11,032 bases of DNA from contig CAMBJI010000040.1 of the NCBI GenBank assembly GCA_945867725.1, forward strand, positions 1-11,032, written 5' to 3'. The position numbers were made by a program, and so were the translations under genes. The stretch's first letter is position 1. Every line of letters starts with the position of its first letter. The notes beneath the pieces were generated by a model. It searched no databases. It was not told where the DNA came from and saw only the letters and a list, made by a program, of their open reading frames with translations. Below, piece after piece: positions 1 to 5,493 of the stretch. The DNA comes from Bordetella parapertussis. Its GTDB lineage: Bacteria > Pseudomonadota > Gammaproteobacteria > Burkholderiales > Burkholderiaceae_D.

Positions 1-585
1 GGTGTTGAAAATGTAAACAGGTTGTGGTCGCTTTTTGAAAATGCGGCCAACGATATTTGGCCCCGCCAGACCGGTAATCCTTTCCTTGATTTGATCGATT
101 CTGAAAGCGAGTCCGAGGAAGCGCAAAATGAAATCGCCGATATCAGTACAGTGGTTCATCAGGCTGAGTACATAGGACTTCGGGCACTTCGACGCTTGTC
201 GTTTTATGAACGCGGACAAGCACTGATAGTCGCCATGCGTGAAGGGTATGTTGATGTTGTTGATGCCTTGCTGAACAAGCAAACTAATTTGCATGTGGCG
301 GATGAGCAAGGTGTGACTGCGTAGCGTTTGGCAGCAGAAACCGGACAGCTCAAGATACTGGCTTATCTGCTGAACGCGCATTGCTCGGTTGAGCGCCAGC
401 CTTCAGCAAAAGATCGACGCGATGCGGTTGAGTGCGCCGAGCAATGTAGGCAGATCACAGCGGCGGTCATGATAGGACTTTATACCAACATACGTTTATC
501 GATGATTGAGGCGGATCACCCTTATCGTCACTGCAGGGGGCAGAGTCCTGCTTCTGTCAGGCGGCACCGGGATTCAACGTCTTGA
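1..585 (+). pseudogene. Ankyrin-repeat protein remnant, 5' partial, interrupted by an amber stop
   Basis: The frame is open from the first base of the window, so the true start probably lies upstream; a TTG at 22 is only an internal candidate. The first segment (to the TAG at 322-324) has an acidic stretch rich in Glu and Ser, then one ankyrin-like helix pair containing ALIVAMREGYVDVVDALLN. It then enters a second repeat with DEQGVTA. The stop falls exactly where the ankyrin consensus (G-x-T-P/A-L-x-x-A) has leucine. The same frame continues directly with RLAAETGQLKILAYLLNA, which completes that repeat, and stays open to 585. A single base change from TTG to TAG explains this. Ankyrin repeats mediate protein-protein contacts, but the partner and role of this protein cannot be told. 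A shortened product ending at 324 could still be made. The ankyrin assignment is fairly secure; inactivation is inferred. Confidence 0.7.
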
Positions 586-611
586 TTGGCAAATACTAAT
601 CTTAGTCTATG

Positions 612-639
612 AAAAAACGGAGCTCACGGCTCCGTTTTT
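612..639. terminator. Bidirectional Rho-independent terminator
   Basis: The arms CGGAGC (618-623) and GCTCCG (629-634) enclose a 5-base loop. They are flanked by an A-run (612-617) and a T-run (635-639), which extend the stem and provide a U-tract on either strand. It sits between the ankyrin remnant on the plus strand and the end of bfr on the minus strand, so it can serve both convergent transcripts. Confidence 0.9.
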
Positions 640-657
640 AATGAACTTGCATTTCGC

Positions 658-1131
658 TTATTCGTTTTCCATTTGCGATTGCAGATAATTTTCCAGACCG
701 ATTTTAACAATCAGATCTTTTTGTGTTTCCAGCCAGTCGATATGTTCTTCAGTGTCATCCAGAATGTGCTGGAAGAGCTCGCGTGAGACATAGTCACGTG
801 CAGCTTCGCAAGCCGCGATGCCGTCTTTAACGGTTTGCTGAGAGATTTTTTCCAGCTGCAGATCGCAGTCGAGCATCTCGGGGGTATTTTCACCGATCAT
901 CAGCTTGTGCAGTGCCTGAAGATTGGGTAGACCATCCAGCATCAGAATACGATCGATCAGCTGATCAGCGTGTTTCATTTCGCCTATCGATTCTGCGTAT
1001 TCTTTTTTGCCCAGTTTTTCGAAACCCCAGTGTTTGTACATGCGCGCATGCAGAAAATACTGGTTGATGGCAGTTAGTTCGTTAGTCAGCTGCTCATTGA
1101 GCAGCTTGATGATATTTGGATCACCTTTCAT
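658..1131 (-). CDS. bfr: Bacterioferritin
   Basis: This is a 157-residue bacterioferritin, close to the 158 of the E. coli protein. It forms a 24-subunit cytoplasmic shell that oxidises Fe(II) and stores ferric mineral, with haem bound between subunit pairs. The start at MKGDP matches the family. An in-frame ATG 18 codons upstream (1185) would add a tail not seen in Bfr, and AGAGG sits 6 bases before the chosen ATG. By family numbering the ferroxidase ligands Glu18, Glu51, His54, Glu94 and His130 are present, and so is the haem-axial Met52. Position 127, normally a Glu ligand, is Thr here (DDTEEHIDW), with Glu at 128 and 129. The gene lies downstream of bfd in the same direction, 232 bases away, and Fur-box-like sequences lie about 105-140 bases before its start. 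Identity is near certain; only the ferroxidase activity is open to question. Confidence 0.97.
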   Translation of the reverse strand: MKGDPNIIKLLNEQLTNELTAINQYFLHARMYKHWGFEKLGKKEYAESIGEMKHADQLIDRILMLDGLPNLQALHKLMIGENTPEMLDCDLQLEKISQQTVKDGIAACEAARDYVSRELFQHILDDTEEHIDWLETQKDLIVKIGLENYLQSQMENE

Positions 1132-1234
1132 GGGGGGCCTCTGTGCATGTGGTTTGAGTGCGGCGCGAAATAAAACGTAGCGCATCTTACCGCAGCATGC
1201 GTCGAATGTCCGAGATCCGATGTCATTTCGTTAC

Positions 1235-1270
1235 TGCGAATCATTGTAGGTTTGCGAACGATTCGCAAAC
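1235..1270. promoter_or_regulatory. Fur-box-like palindromes upstream of bfr
   Basis: A perfect inverted repeat with 9-base arms GTTTGCGAA (1250-1258) and TTCGCAAAC (1262-1270) is separated by three bases. Its core resembles the Fur 7-1-7 motif. A second, weaker Fur-like 15-mer, TGCGAATCATTGTAG, abuts it at 1235-1249. On the minus strand TACAAT (1248-1243) would make a fair -10 hexamer, so the palindrome would lie in the spacer or -35 region of a bfr promoter. That this is an iron-responsive operator is inferred from the sequence and from the bfr/bfd context. Another palindrome-binding regulator is possible. Confidence 0.45.
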
Positions 1271-1291
1271 GCAATGGAAGTGAAGATTGAT

Positions 1292-1327
1292 GACGCTGAA
1301 GATGCTGAGGACGCTGAAGATGCAGCG
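1292..1327. repeat. Four-unit 9-bp imperfect tandem repeat
   Basis: Four consecutive 9-base units read GACGCTGAA, GATGCTGAG, GACGCTGAA and GATGCAGCG. The first and third are identical, the second differs from them at two positions, and the last is degenerate. The array lies between the stop of bfd and the palindrome upstream of bfr, outside both coding regions. Confidence 0.75.
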
Positions 1328-1363
1328 AGGAGGGATGTTTTTGCGGCGATGCGAAACGACGAC

Positions 1364-1576
1364 TCAGGCAGCGACGAGTTCACGCCGCAGTGCTGTAAAA
1401 CGAATGGCGACTTCTTCGTGGTGTTCGCTGACAAGTGCCTTTGCGCTCGGAAGGCATTTGCCGCAGCATGCGCCGACATTGAGCTGTTCGCTAATTTCTG
1501 AGAGCGAGGTCGCGCCGGCAGCCATTGCAGCGCGGATGGCTCGGTCGGAAACATTGTGGCAGACGCAAACAATCAT
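1364..1576 (-). CDS. bfd: Bacterioferritin-associated ferredoxin Bfd
   Basis: This is a small [2Fe-2S] ferredoxin of 70 residues (E. coli Bfd has 64). It docks on Bfr near the haem and passes electrons inward so that stored Fe(III) leaves as Fe(II). The Fer2_BFD pattern is complete: Cys4 and Cys6 in MIVCVCHNVSD, then Cys38 and Cys41 in GACCGKC, with an extra Cys at 37. The C-terminal 20 residues or so go beyond the cluster domain and are ill-defined. An in-frame ATG ten codons upstream (1606) is open, but it lies inside the Fur-like site and the family begins at M-x-V-C. No strong ribosome binding site is visible before 1576. The order bfd then bfr, both on the minus strand, is the usual one. 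The Fur-like operator just upstream fits the known induction of bfd in iron starvation. Confidence 0.95.
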   Translation of the reverse strand: MIVCVCHNVSDRAIRAAMAAGATSLSEISEQLNVGACCGKCLPSAKALVSEHHEEVAIRFTALRRELVAA

Positions 1577-1595
1577 GGTGGGCTCGTAATTTGTA

Positions 1596-1614
1596 AATGC
1601 GAACAATTCTTGTT
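1596..1614. promoter_or_regulatory. Putative Fur box upstream of bfd
   Basis: AATGCGAACAATTCTTGTT matches 14 of 18 defined positions of the Fur palindrome variant AATGAGAATNATTCTCATT (hand count). It lies 20-38 bases upstream of the bfd ATG, where it would overlap a promoter. It shares the core GCGAAC-A/G-ATTC with the palindrome upstream of bfr. Binding by Fur is inferred. Confidence 0.5.
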
Positions 1615-1676
1615 TAGATTATTAACGAAGCCATGCTCGATTGCAAGGGGTTTTTTGAATTCTTGCCGGGGGCGTC

Positions 1677-1710
1677 AAAAAGAAGAAATCGCCCCCGAGG
1701 CTGGGGCGAT
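1677..1710 (-). terminator. Rho-independent terminator of nudJ-mnmA
   Basis: On the minus strand ATCGCCCC and GGGGCGAT (plus-strand positions 1703-1710 and 1688-1695) form an 8-bp GC-rich stem with a 7-base loop. It is followed by a U-rich tract (1687-1677 read in reverse). It lies about 45 bases after the mnmA stop. One arm is part of a 14-base tandem duplication. Confidence 0.88.
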
Positions 1711-1728
1711 AGGGCTGGGGCGATAGGG
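1701..1728. repeat. Perfect 14-bp tandem duplication beside the terminator
   Basis: CTGGGGCGATAGGG occurs twice head to tail (1701-1714 and 1715-1728) with no mismatch. Each copy carries the GGGGCGAT arm of the mnmA terminator, so either copy could pair with the single complementary arm at 1688-1695. Confidence 0.95.
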
Positions 1729-1754
1729 CTTGCGGATTGCGTAGGGATGGGGGC

Positions 1755-2861
1755 CTAGGCCGGCTGCAGGGGTCTGTCGATGATGCCGCCGCCGAGACAA
1801 ATATCCCCGTCATAAAGCACAGCGGATTGGCCCGGAGTGACCGCCCACTGTGGCTCAATGAATTGTAAACTGAAGCCAGTGCCGGGTAGCGACGTGTGTG
1901 TGCAGGCGGTGTCGGCCTGACGGTAGCGCGTTTTGGCGGAGAGGGGACCCTCGGCCGGGGCTGAGCCGGCGACCCAGCTCACCTGATCTGCCGCCAGCCC
2001 GGCGCAGAGCAGCCAGGGGTGATCATGGCCTTGCACTACATAGAGGGTGTTGGTCGCGATGTCCTTGCGCGCCACGTACCAGGCATCGTGGTTGCCATCG
2101 TCATTGCGGTGCTTGCGGCTGCCTCCGAGTCCAATGCCTTTGCGCTGGCCGAGGGTGTAGAAGGACAGCCCGACATGCTCACCGACGATGTCACCCTCAG
2201 GCGTCATCATCGGGCCGGGTCGGAAAGACAGGTAGCGATTCAGAAATTCGCGGAACGGCCGCTCGCCAATAAAGCAAATGCCGGTCGAATCCTTCTTGCG
2301 GGCGTTCGGCAGTGCCAGTTCACTGGCGATACGACGGATATCGGTTTTTTGTAGTTCGCCCAGCGGAAACAGCGTGCGCGACAACTGGGATTGATTGAGT
2401 CTATGCAGGAAATAACTCTGGTCTTTGCTGGCATCGACGGCCTTGAGTAATTCAAAGCGATCATCGCGCTCGCGCACTCGGGCGTAATGCCCCGTCGCGA
2501 TCAGGTCGGCGCCCAGATGCATGGCGTGATCTAGGAAGGCTTTGAATTTTATTTCGGCATTGCAGAGCACATCGGGATTGGGGGTACGGCCGGCTTCATA
2601 TTCGCGCAGGAAATCGGCGAACACTCTGTCTTTATACTCATTGGCGAAGTTAACCGCTTCGATATCGACGCCCACCAAGTCGGCCACACTGACGGCATCA
2701 ATCCAGTCTTCCCGGGTTGAGCAGTATTCATCATCGTCATCGTCTTCCCAGTTTTTCATGAAAAGACCGATGACTTCGTAGCCCTGCTGTTTCAGCAGCC
2801 ACGCGGCCACCGACGAATCCACGCCGCCGGACATACCCAGCACGACGCGTTGTTTAGGCAT
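1755..2861 (-). CDS. mnmA: tRNA-specific 2-thiouridylase MnmA
   Basis: MnmA adenylates and then thiolates U34 of the tRNAs for Lys, Glu and Gln, taking sulfur relayed by IscS and the Tus proteins, to give s2U34. The length, 368 residues, is that of the E. coli protein. The N-terminal PP-loop ATP-binding motif SGGVDSS is at 11-17. The two catalytic cysteines are seen as Cys100 in NPDVLCN and Cys196 in [11 protein letters not shown]. The acidic Asp/Glu run at 39-45 and the TGHYAR motif (123-128) also fit. The ATG at 2861 lies inside the end of nudJ, whose stop comes 8 bases into mnmA, so translation is probably coupled. A strong terminator follows. I am confident in function and start. Confidence 0.98.
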   Translation of the reverse strand: MPKQRVVLGMSGGVDSSVAAWLLKQQGYEVIGLFMKNWEDDDDDEYCSTREDWIDAVSVADLVGVDIEAVNFANEYKDRVFADFLREYEAGRTPNPDVLCNAEIKFKAFLDHAMHLGADLIATGHYARVRERDDRFELLKAVDASKDQSYFLHRLNQSQLSRTLFPLGELQKTDIRRIASELALPNARKKDSTGICFIGERPFREFLNRYLSFRPGPMMTPEGDIVGEHVGLSFYTLGQRKGIGLGGSRKHRNDDGNHDAWYVARKDIATNTLYVVQGHDHPWLLCAGLAADQVSWVAGSAPAEGPLSAKTRYRQADTACTHTSLPGTGFSLQFIEPQWAVTPGQSAVLYDGDICLGGGIIDRPLQPA

Positions 2862-3339
2862 AGCTGAATCCTGTCACGCTCGGATGCGTGTAGAACATCG
2901 ACAGAGGACTGCGCTTGCCACTCAGATAATCGTCGACGCACTTAAGCACCAGAGGACTGCGGTGCATTTCTTGGGTCGCGATGAGTTCTTCGTAGCTCAT
3001 CCATACCGCGCGCAAAATGCCGACATCAAGCGGCTGATCATGAACAGCCCCGACCTGGCCGGAAAAAGCGAAGCGCAGATAAGTCACGTCCTCGCCGGTC
3101 CGCGTTGACTGGTAGCGCGACATATAGATACCTACCAAGGCCTCAGGTGTGAATTCGTGGGCGGTCTCTTCCAGTGCCTCGCGGCTGACAGCCGTGATCA
3201 GCGACTCCGAAGGGTCGAGATGGCCAGCGGGTTGATTGAAGCGTATCCCATCACTGGTTTCTTCTTCGACCAGCAAAAATTGCCCGCCGCGTTCAATGAT
3301 GGCGGCGACGGTGACAGAGGGTTTCCAGAGGTCGGACAT
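2854..3339 (-). CDS. nudJ: NudJ-type Nudix phosphatase
   Basis: This Nudix hydrolase has 161 residues. In E. coli, NudJ hydrolyses nucleoside tri- and diphosphates and HMP (thiamine precursor) pyrophosphate. The Nudix box runs from about 39 to 61: GHLDPSE, seven residues, then REALEET. The metal-binding glutamates (54, 57 and 58) are present, but the usual glycine after EET is Ala60. The WxQPAGHL-like entry (FNQPAGHL) and the conserved RSPLV near 128-132 match NudJ. The chosen start is ATG at 3339 (MSDLWKP); a TTG at 3351 in frame would add only four residues. A short possible leader ORF ends just upstream. The gene overlaps mnmA by 8 bases, and the same nudJ-mnmA order is found in E. coli. 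The exact substrate is inferred from the family. Confidence 0.9.
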   Translation of the reverse strand: MSDLWKPSVTVAAIIERGGQFLLVEEETSDGIRFNQPAGHLDPSESLITAVSREALEETAHEFTPEALVGIYMSRYQSTRTGEDVTYLRFAFSGQVGAVHDQPLDVGILRAVWMSYEELIATQEMHRSPLVLKCVDDYLSGKRSPLSMFYTHPSVTGFSYA

Positions 3340-3347
3340 GATTACTT

Positions 3348-3377
3348 TCAAAGCCCCAAGCTGCGGCGACCCGGCAT
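3348..3377 (-). CDS. Possible 9-codon leader ORF upstream of nudJ
   Basis: On the minus strand AGGAG stands four bases before an ATG (3377) that opens a 9-residue frame, MPGRRSLGL, ending in TGA at 3348. The nudJ ATG follows 8 bases after that stop. This Shine-Dalgarno sequence is clearly better than anything directly before nudJ, which suggests translational coupling or a leader peptide. It could also be chance in a short GC-rich stretch; no homologue is known to me. Confidence 0.3.
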   Translation of the reverse strand: MPGRRSLGL

Positions 3378-3443
3378 TTTACTCCTGCCGATTACCGGCC
3401 TGCTTTGGTTTGCTCTGGTGCGTGTATCGTTGGATTGGGGTGA

Positions 3444-3494
3444 ATCAATTGATCTCTGCACGGCGAGCCGTGAAGTCAGTGCAGAATGCACGGC
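3444..3494. other. Cluster of overlapping inverted and direct repeats between nudJ and pntAA
   Basis: The non-coding gap 3340-3631 separates the divergent genes nudJ and pntAA. It contains a 10-base perfect palindrome ATCAATTGAT (3444-3453); CACGGC/GCCGTG arms (3459-3464 and 3467-3472); CTGCAC/GTGCAG arms (3456-3461 and 3479-3484); and GTGCA/TGCAC arms (3479-3483 and 3487-3491). The octamer TGCACGGC recurs 30 bases apart (3457 and 3487). Several of the stems exclude each other. This may be a regulator-binding region or part of a 5' leader. No gene is apparent in the gap apart from the possible leader ORF. Confidence 0.45.
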
Positions 3495-3571
3495 CTTCCA
3501 ATTGAATTATTTGCCAAATCGGAAAGCTTTCTGTTTATGGGTCTCTCAAGCGCGAGAAAATAGAACGACAG

Positions 3572-3598
3572 TTCGATTTTTTGATTTAAGTGTAATAT
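3572..3598 (+). promoter_or_regulatory. Tentative sigma-70 promoter for the pnt operon
   Basis: An AT-rich stretch before pntAA contains TAATAT (3593-3598) as a -10 candidate. TTCGAT (3572-3577) lies 15 bases upstream as a weak -35. The downstream leader would be about 30 bases and ends in a good GGAG ribosome binding site (3622-3625). Spacing and -35 match are poor, so the exact promoter is uncertain. Confidence 0.3.
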
Positions 3599-3631
3599 TC
3601 GGGCGCAAATTTTATTTTTTTGGAGAACTCC

Positions 3632-4747
3632 ATGAAAATCGGCATCCCAGCCGAGACGCGGGCGGGTGAAACGCGGGTCGCCGCAACACCCGAGACAGTT
3701 AAAAAACTGATCTCCGCCAAACATCAAGTCATCGTGCAATCTGGCGCGGGTGTCGCCGCCAGTATTACTGATGAGGCATTCGTCGCTGCCGGCGCAAGCA
3801 TAGGCTCAGCAACGGATGCTTTATCTGCCGATCTGGTTTTGAAAGTTCGAACGCCTTCCGAGAGTGAGCGCACGCAAATGAAATCCGGCAGCGTGCTGGT
3901 CGGTATGCTCAATCCGTTTGATGCCGACAATATCGGCGCGATGGCGGCTTCAGGGCTGACCGCATTTGCGCTGGAGGCCGCGCCACGGATCACGCGTGCA
4001 CAGTCGCTTGACGTGTTGTCTTCGCAAGCCAACATCGCCGGTTATAAGGCGGTGCTGATGGCAGCTAATTCGTATCAGCGCTTCATGCCCATGCTGATGA
4101 CGGCGGCCGGTACGGTCAAAGCGGCTCGTGTGCTGATCATGGGTGTCGGCGTCGCCGGCTTGCAAGCGATTGCGACCGCCAAGCGTATGGGTGCCGTGAT
4201 TGAAGCGTCCGACGTGCGTCCCCCGGTGAAAGAGCAAGTCGAGTCACTCGGTGCCAAATTTATTGACGTGCCTTACGAGACCGATGAAGAGCGCGAGATC
4301 GCCAAAGGTGTCGGCGGCTATGCGCGGCCCATGCCCGAGGCCTGGATGCAGCGTCAGTCGGCGCTGGTACACGAGCGTGCCAAACTATCAGACATCATTA
4401 TTACGACTGCCTTGATCCCGGGTCGCAAGGCGCCGGTGCTGATTTCAGAAGAAACCGTCAAGGCGATGAAGCCGGGTTCAGTGATCGTCGATATGGCGGT
4501 GGAGCAGGGCGGTAACTGTCCTTTGTCCGAGTTGGGCAAGACTGTCATCAAACATGGCGTGACGATTATTGGCGAGTCCAATATTCCGGCATTGTGTGCA
4601 GCGGATGCATCGGCGCTGTATGCACGTAATGTTTTGGATTTCCTCAAGCTCATTATCGACAAAGAAGCTGCCTTGGCGATCGACCGCAGCGATGAAATCG
4701 TGGCGGCCACGCTGATGTGCACTGCTGGTGAAATAATTCGCAAATAG
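3632..4747 (+). CDS. pntAA: NAD(P) transhydrogenase alpha subunit, soluble part (NAD-binding domain I)
   Basis: This 371-residue protein is the NAD(H)-binding domain I of proton-translocating transhydrogenase, on the cytoplasmic face of the inner membrane. It passes hydride from NADH to NADP held by PntB. It starts with MKIGIPAE, preceded by GGAG six bases upstream; a TTG four codons earlier has no such site. The conserved RAQSLDVLSSQANIAGYKAV region runs from 122 to 141. The Rossmann motif GVGVAG is at 171-176, and EASDVR at 191-196 carries the acidic residue typical of NAD preference. The protein ends before any membrane segment, so this is the split type in which the alpha membrane part is a separate gene. 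That gene follows here only after panD. Related alanine dehydrogenases share the fold, but the downstream pntAB and pntB settle the call. Confidence 0.96.
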   Translation: MKIGIPAETRAGETRVAATPETVKKLISAKHQVIVQSGAGVAASITDEAFVAAGASIGSATDALSADLVLKVRTPSESERTQMKSGSVLVGMLNPFDADNIGAMAASGLTAFALEAAPRITRAQSLDVLSSQANIAGYKAVLMAANSYQRFMPMLMTAAGTVKAARVLIMGVGVAGLQAIATAKRMGAVIEASDVRPPVKEQVESLGAKFIDVPYETDEEREIAKGVGGYARPMPEAWMQRQSALVHERAKLSDIIITTALIPGRKAPVLISEETVKAMKPGSVIVDMAVEQGGNCPLSELGKTVIKHGVTIIGESNIPALCAADASALYARNVLDFLKLIIDKEAALAIDRSDEIVAATLMCTAGEIIRK

Positions 4748-4755
4748 AGGCTTGA

Positions 4756-5121
4756 ATGCACCGTATCATGCTGCGCGCGAAAATCCATCGCGCGGCAGTC
4801 ACGCAATGTGACCTCAATTACGAGGGCTCTTGCGGGATTGATGAAGACTTGTTGGACGCGGCCGATATCCGCGAGTTTGAAAAAATCGAGCTCTATAACA
4901 TCAATAACGGCGCGCGCTTCTCTACCTATGCGATTCGGGGAAAGCGCGGTAGCGGTGAGATCTCGCTCAATGGTGCGGCAGCCCGGCTGGCGCATCTGGG
5001 TGACTTGATGATCATTTGTACTTATGCGCCAATGAGCGAAGCAGAGGTCGCCGCTTATCAGCCGAAGATTGTGTTTGTCGATGAAAAAAATCGCATTACC
5101 CGACTGAAGCATCAGTCGTAA
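4756..5121 (+). CDS. panD: Aspartate 1-decarboxylase precursor PanD
   Basis: PanD decarboxylates L-aspartate to beta-alanine for pantothenate and CoA synthesis, as a cytoplasmic tetramer. The 121-residue proenzyme has the self-cleavage site Gly24-Ser25 in YEGSC; Ser25 becomes the pyruvoyl group. Lys9, Arg54, Tyr58 and Asn72 of the active site are in place (family numbering). The C-terminus is about five residues shorter than in E. coli, which is ordinary. AGAGG (4746-4750) overlaps the pntAA stop codon and stands five bases before the ATG, so it is embedded in the pnt transcript. The placement between the two pnt alpha-subunit genes is unusual. Base composition looks like that of its neighbours, with no sign of recent transfer. 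The identity is very secure. Confidence 0.97.
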   Translation: MHRIMLRAKIHRAAVTQCDLNYEGSCGIDEDLLDAADIREFEKIELYNINNGARFSTYAIRGKRGSGEISLNGAAARLAHLGDLMIICTYAPMSEAEVAAYQPKIVFVDEKNRITRLKHQS

Positions 5122-5175
5122 CTGAAATAGTTCTTTACTGAACAGACACTTACTGTTTCCGAACCAGAGGACATC

Positions 5176-5493
5176 ATGGAAGTTAGTCACACCATCATTA
5201 ACCTGATTATTTTTGTGCTGGCGATTTATGTCGGCTACCACGTTGTGTGGACCGTCACGCCGGCATTACATACACCGCTGATGGCGGTGACGAATGCGGT
5301 GTCAGCCATCATCATCGTGGGCGCAATGCTTGCCGCTGGACGGACCGAGGGTCCGGTCGGCCAATTCATGGGCACTCTCGCCGTTGCGCTGGCGGCCGTG
5401 AATGTGTTCGGTGGCTTCCTCGTTACCCAGCGCATGCTGGAGATGTTCAAGAAAAAAGAGCCCAAGGCTCAGGCCAAAAAAGAAGAGGCTTAA
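5176..5493 (+). CDS. pntAB: NAD(P) transhydrogenase alpha subunit, membrane part
   Basis: This 105-residue inner-membrane protein corresponds to the C-terminal membrane segment of the single-chain PntA of E. coli. Three hydrophobic helices are visible at about 7-27, 34-54 and 63-85. They are followed by a charged Lys/Glu tail ([15 protein letters not shown]) that should face the cytoplasm. With PntB it forms the proton channel (domain II). AGAGG stands before the ATG with a spacing of five to six bases. The gene follows panD after a 54-base gap, and its TAA shares its last A with the ATG of pntB, implying coupled synthesis of the two membrane subunits. Confidence 0.95.
   Translation: MEVSHTIINLIIFVLAIYVGYHVVWTVTPALHTPLMAVTNAVSAIIIVGAMLAAGRTEGPVGQFMGTLAVALAAVNVFGGFLVTQRMLEMFKKKEPKAQAKKEEA

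Noticed and set aside
1132..1185. An 18-residue N-terminal extension of Bfr from an upstream ATG
   Set aside because: Bacterioferritins start at MKGD; the extension is not family-like and the internal ATG has AGAGG at a good distance.
1190..1476. CCGCAGCATGCG occurring both upstream of bfr (about 1191) and inside bfd (about 1461)
   Set aside because: A 12-base match in GC-rich DNA, one copy coding for the conserved Bfd region, most likely chance; no longer homology extends from it.
1274..1501. Plus-strand frame starting MEVKIDDAEDAEDAEDAA, an acidic repeat-like small protein antisense to bfd
   Set aside because: Its repeats come from the 9-base DNA tandem array and the rest is antisense to the clearly real bfd; no ribosome binding site or family match.
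1577..1606. A ten-residue N-terminal extension of Bfd
   Set aside because: It overlaps the Fur-like site and the family begins directly before the first cysteine pair.
3157..3669. Long plus-strand open frame across the nudJ antisense and the nudJ-pntAA gap
   Set aside because: It is antisense to nudJ, runs into the pntAA start in another frame, and its translation resembles no family.
5122..5175. Possible terminator or attenuator between panD and pntAB
   Set aside because: Only weak 4-5 base inverted repeats are present and no U-tract, so there is no support for termination inside the operon.
4354..5241. 295-codon minus-strand frame opposite pntAA and panD
   Set aside because: It is fully antisense to two recognisable genes with conserved active sites; its translation shows no domain.
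5247..5492. Upstream extension of pntB by about 80 codons within pntAB
   Set aside because: The extra sequence is the +1 frame of pntAB; the family start MxSMDLVTLLYL and a ribosome binding site lie at 5493-5496.
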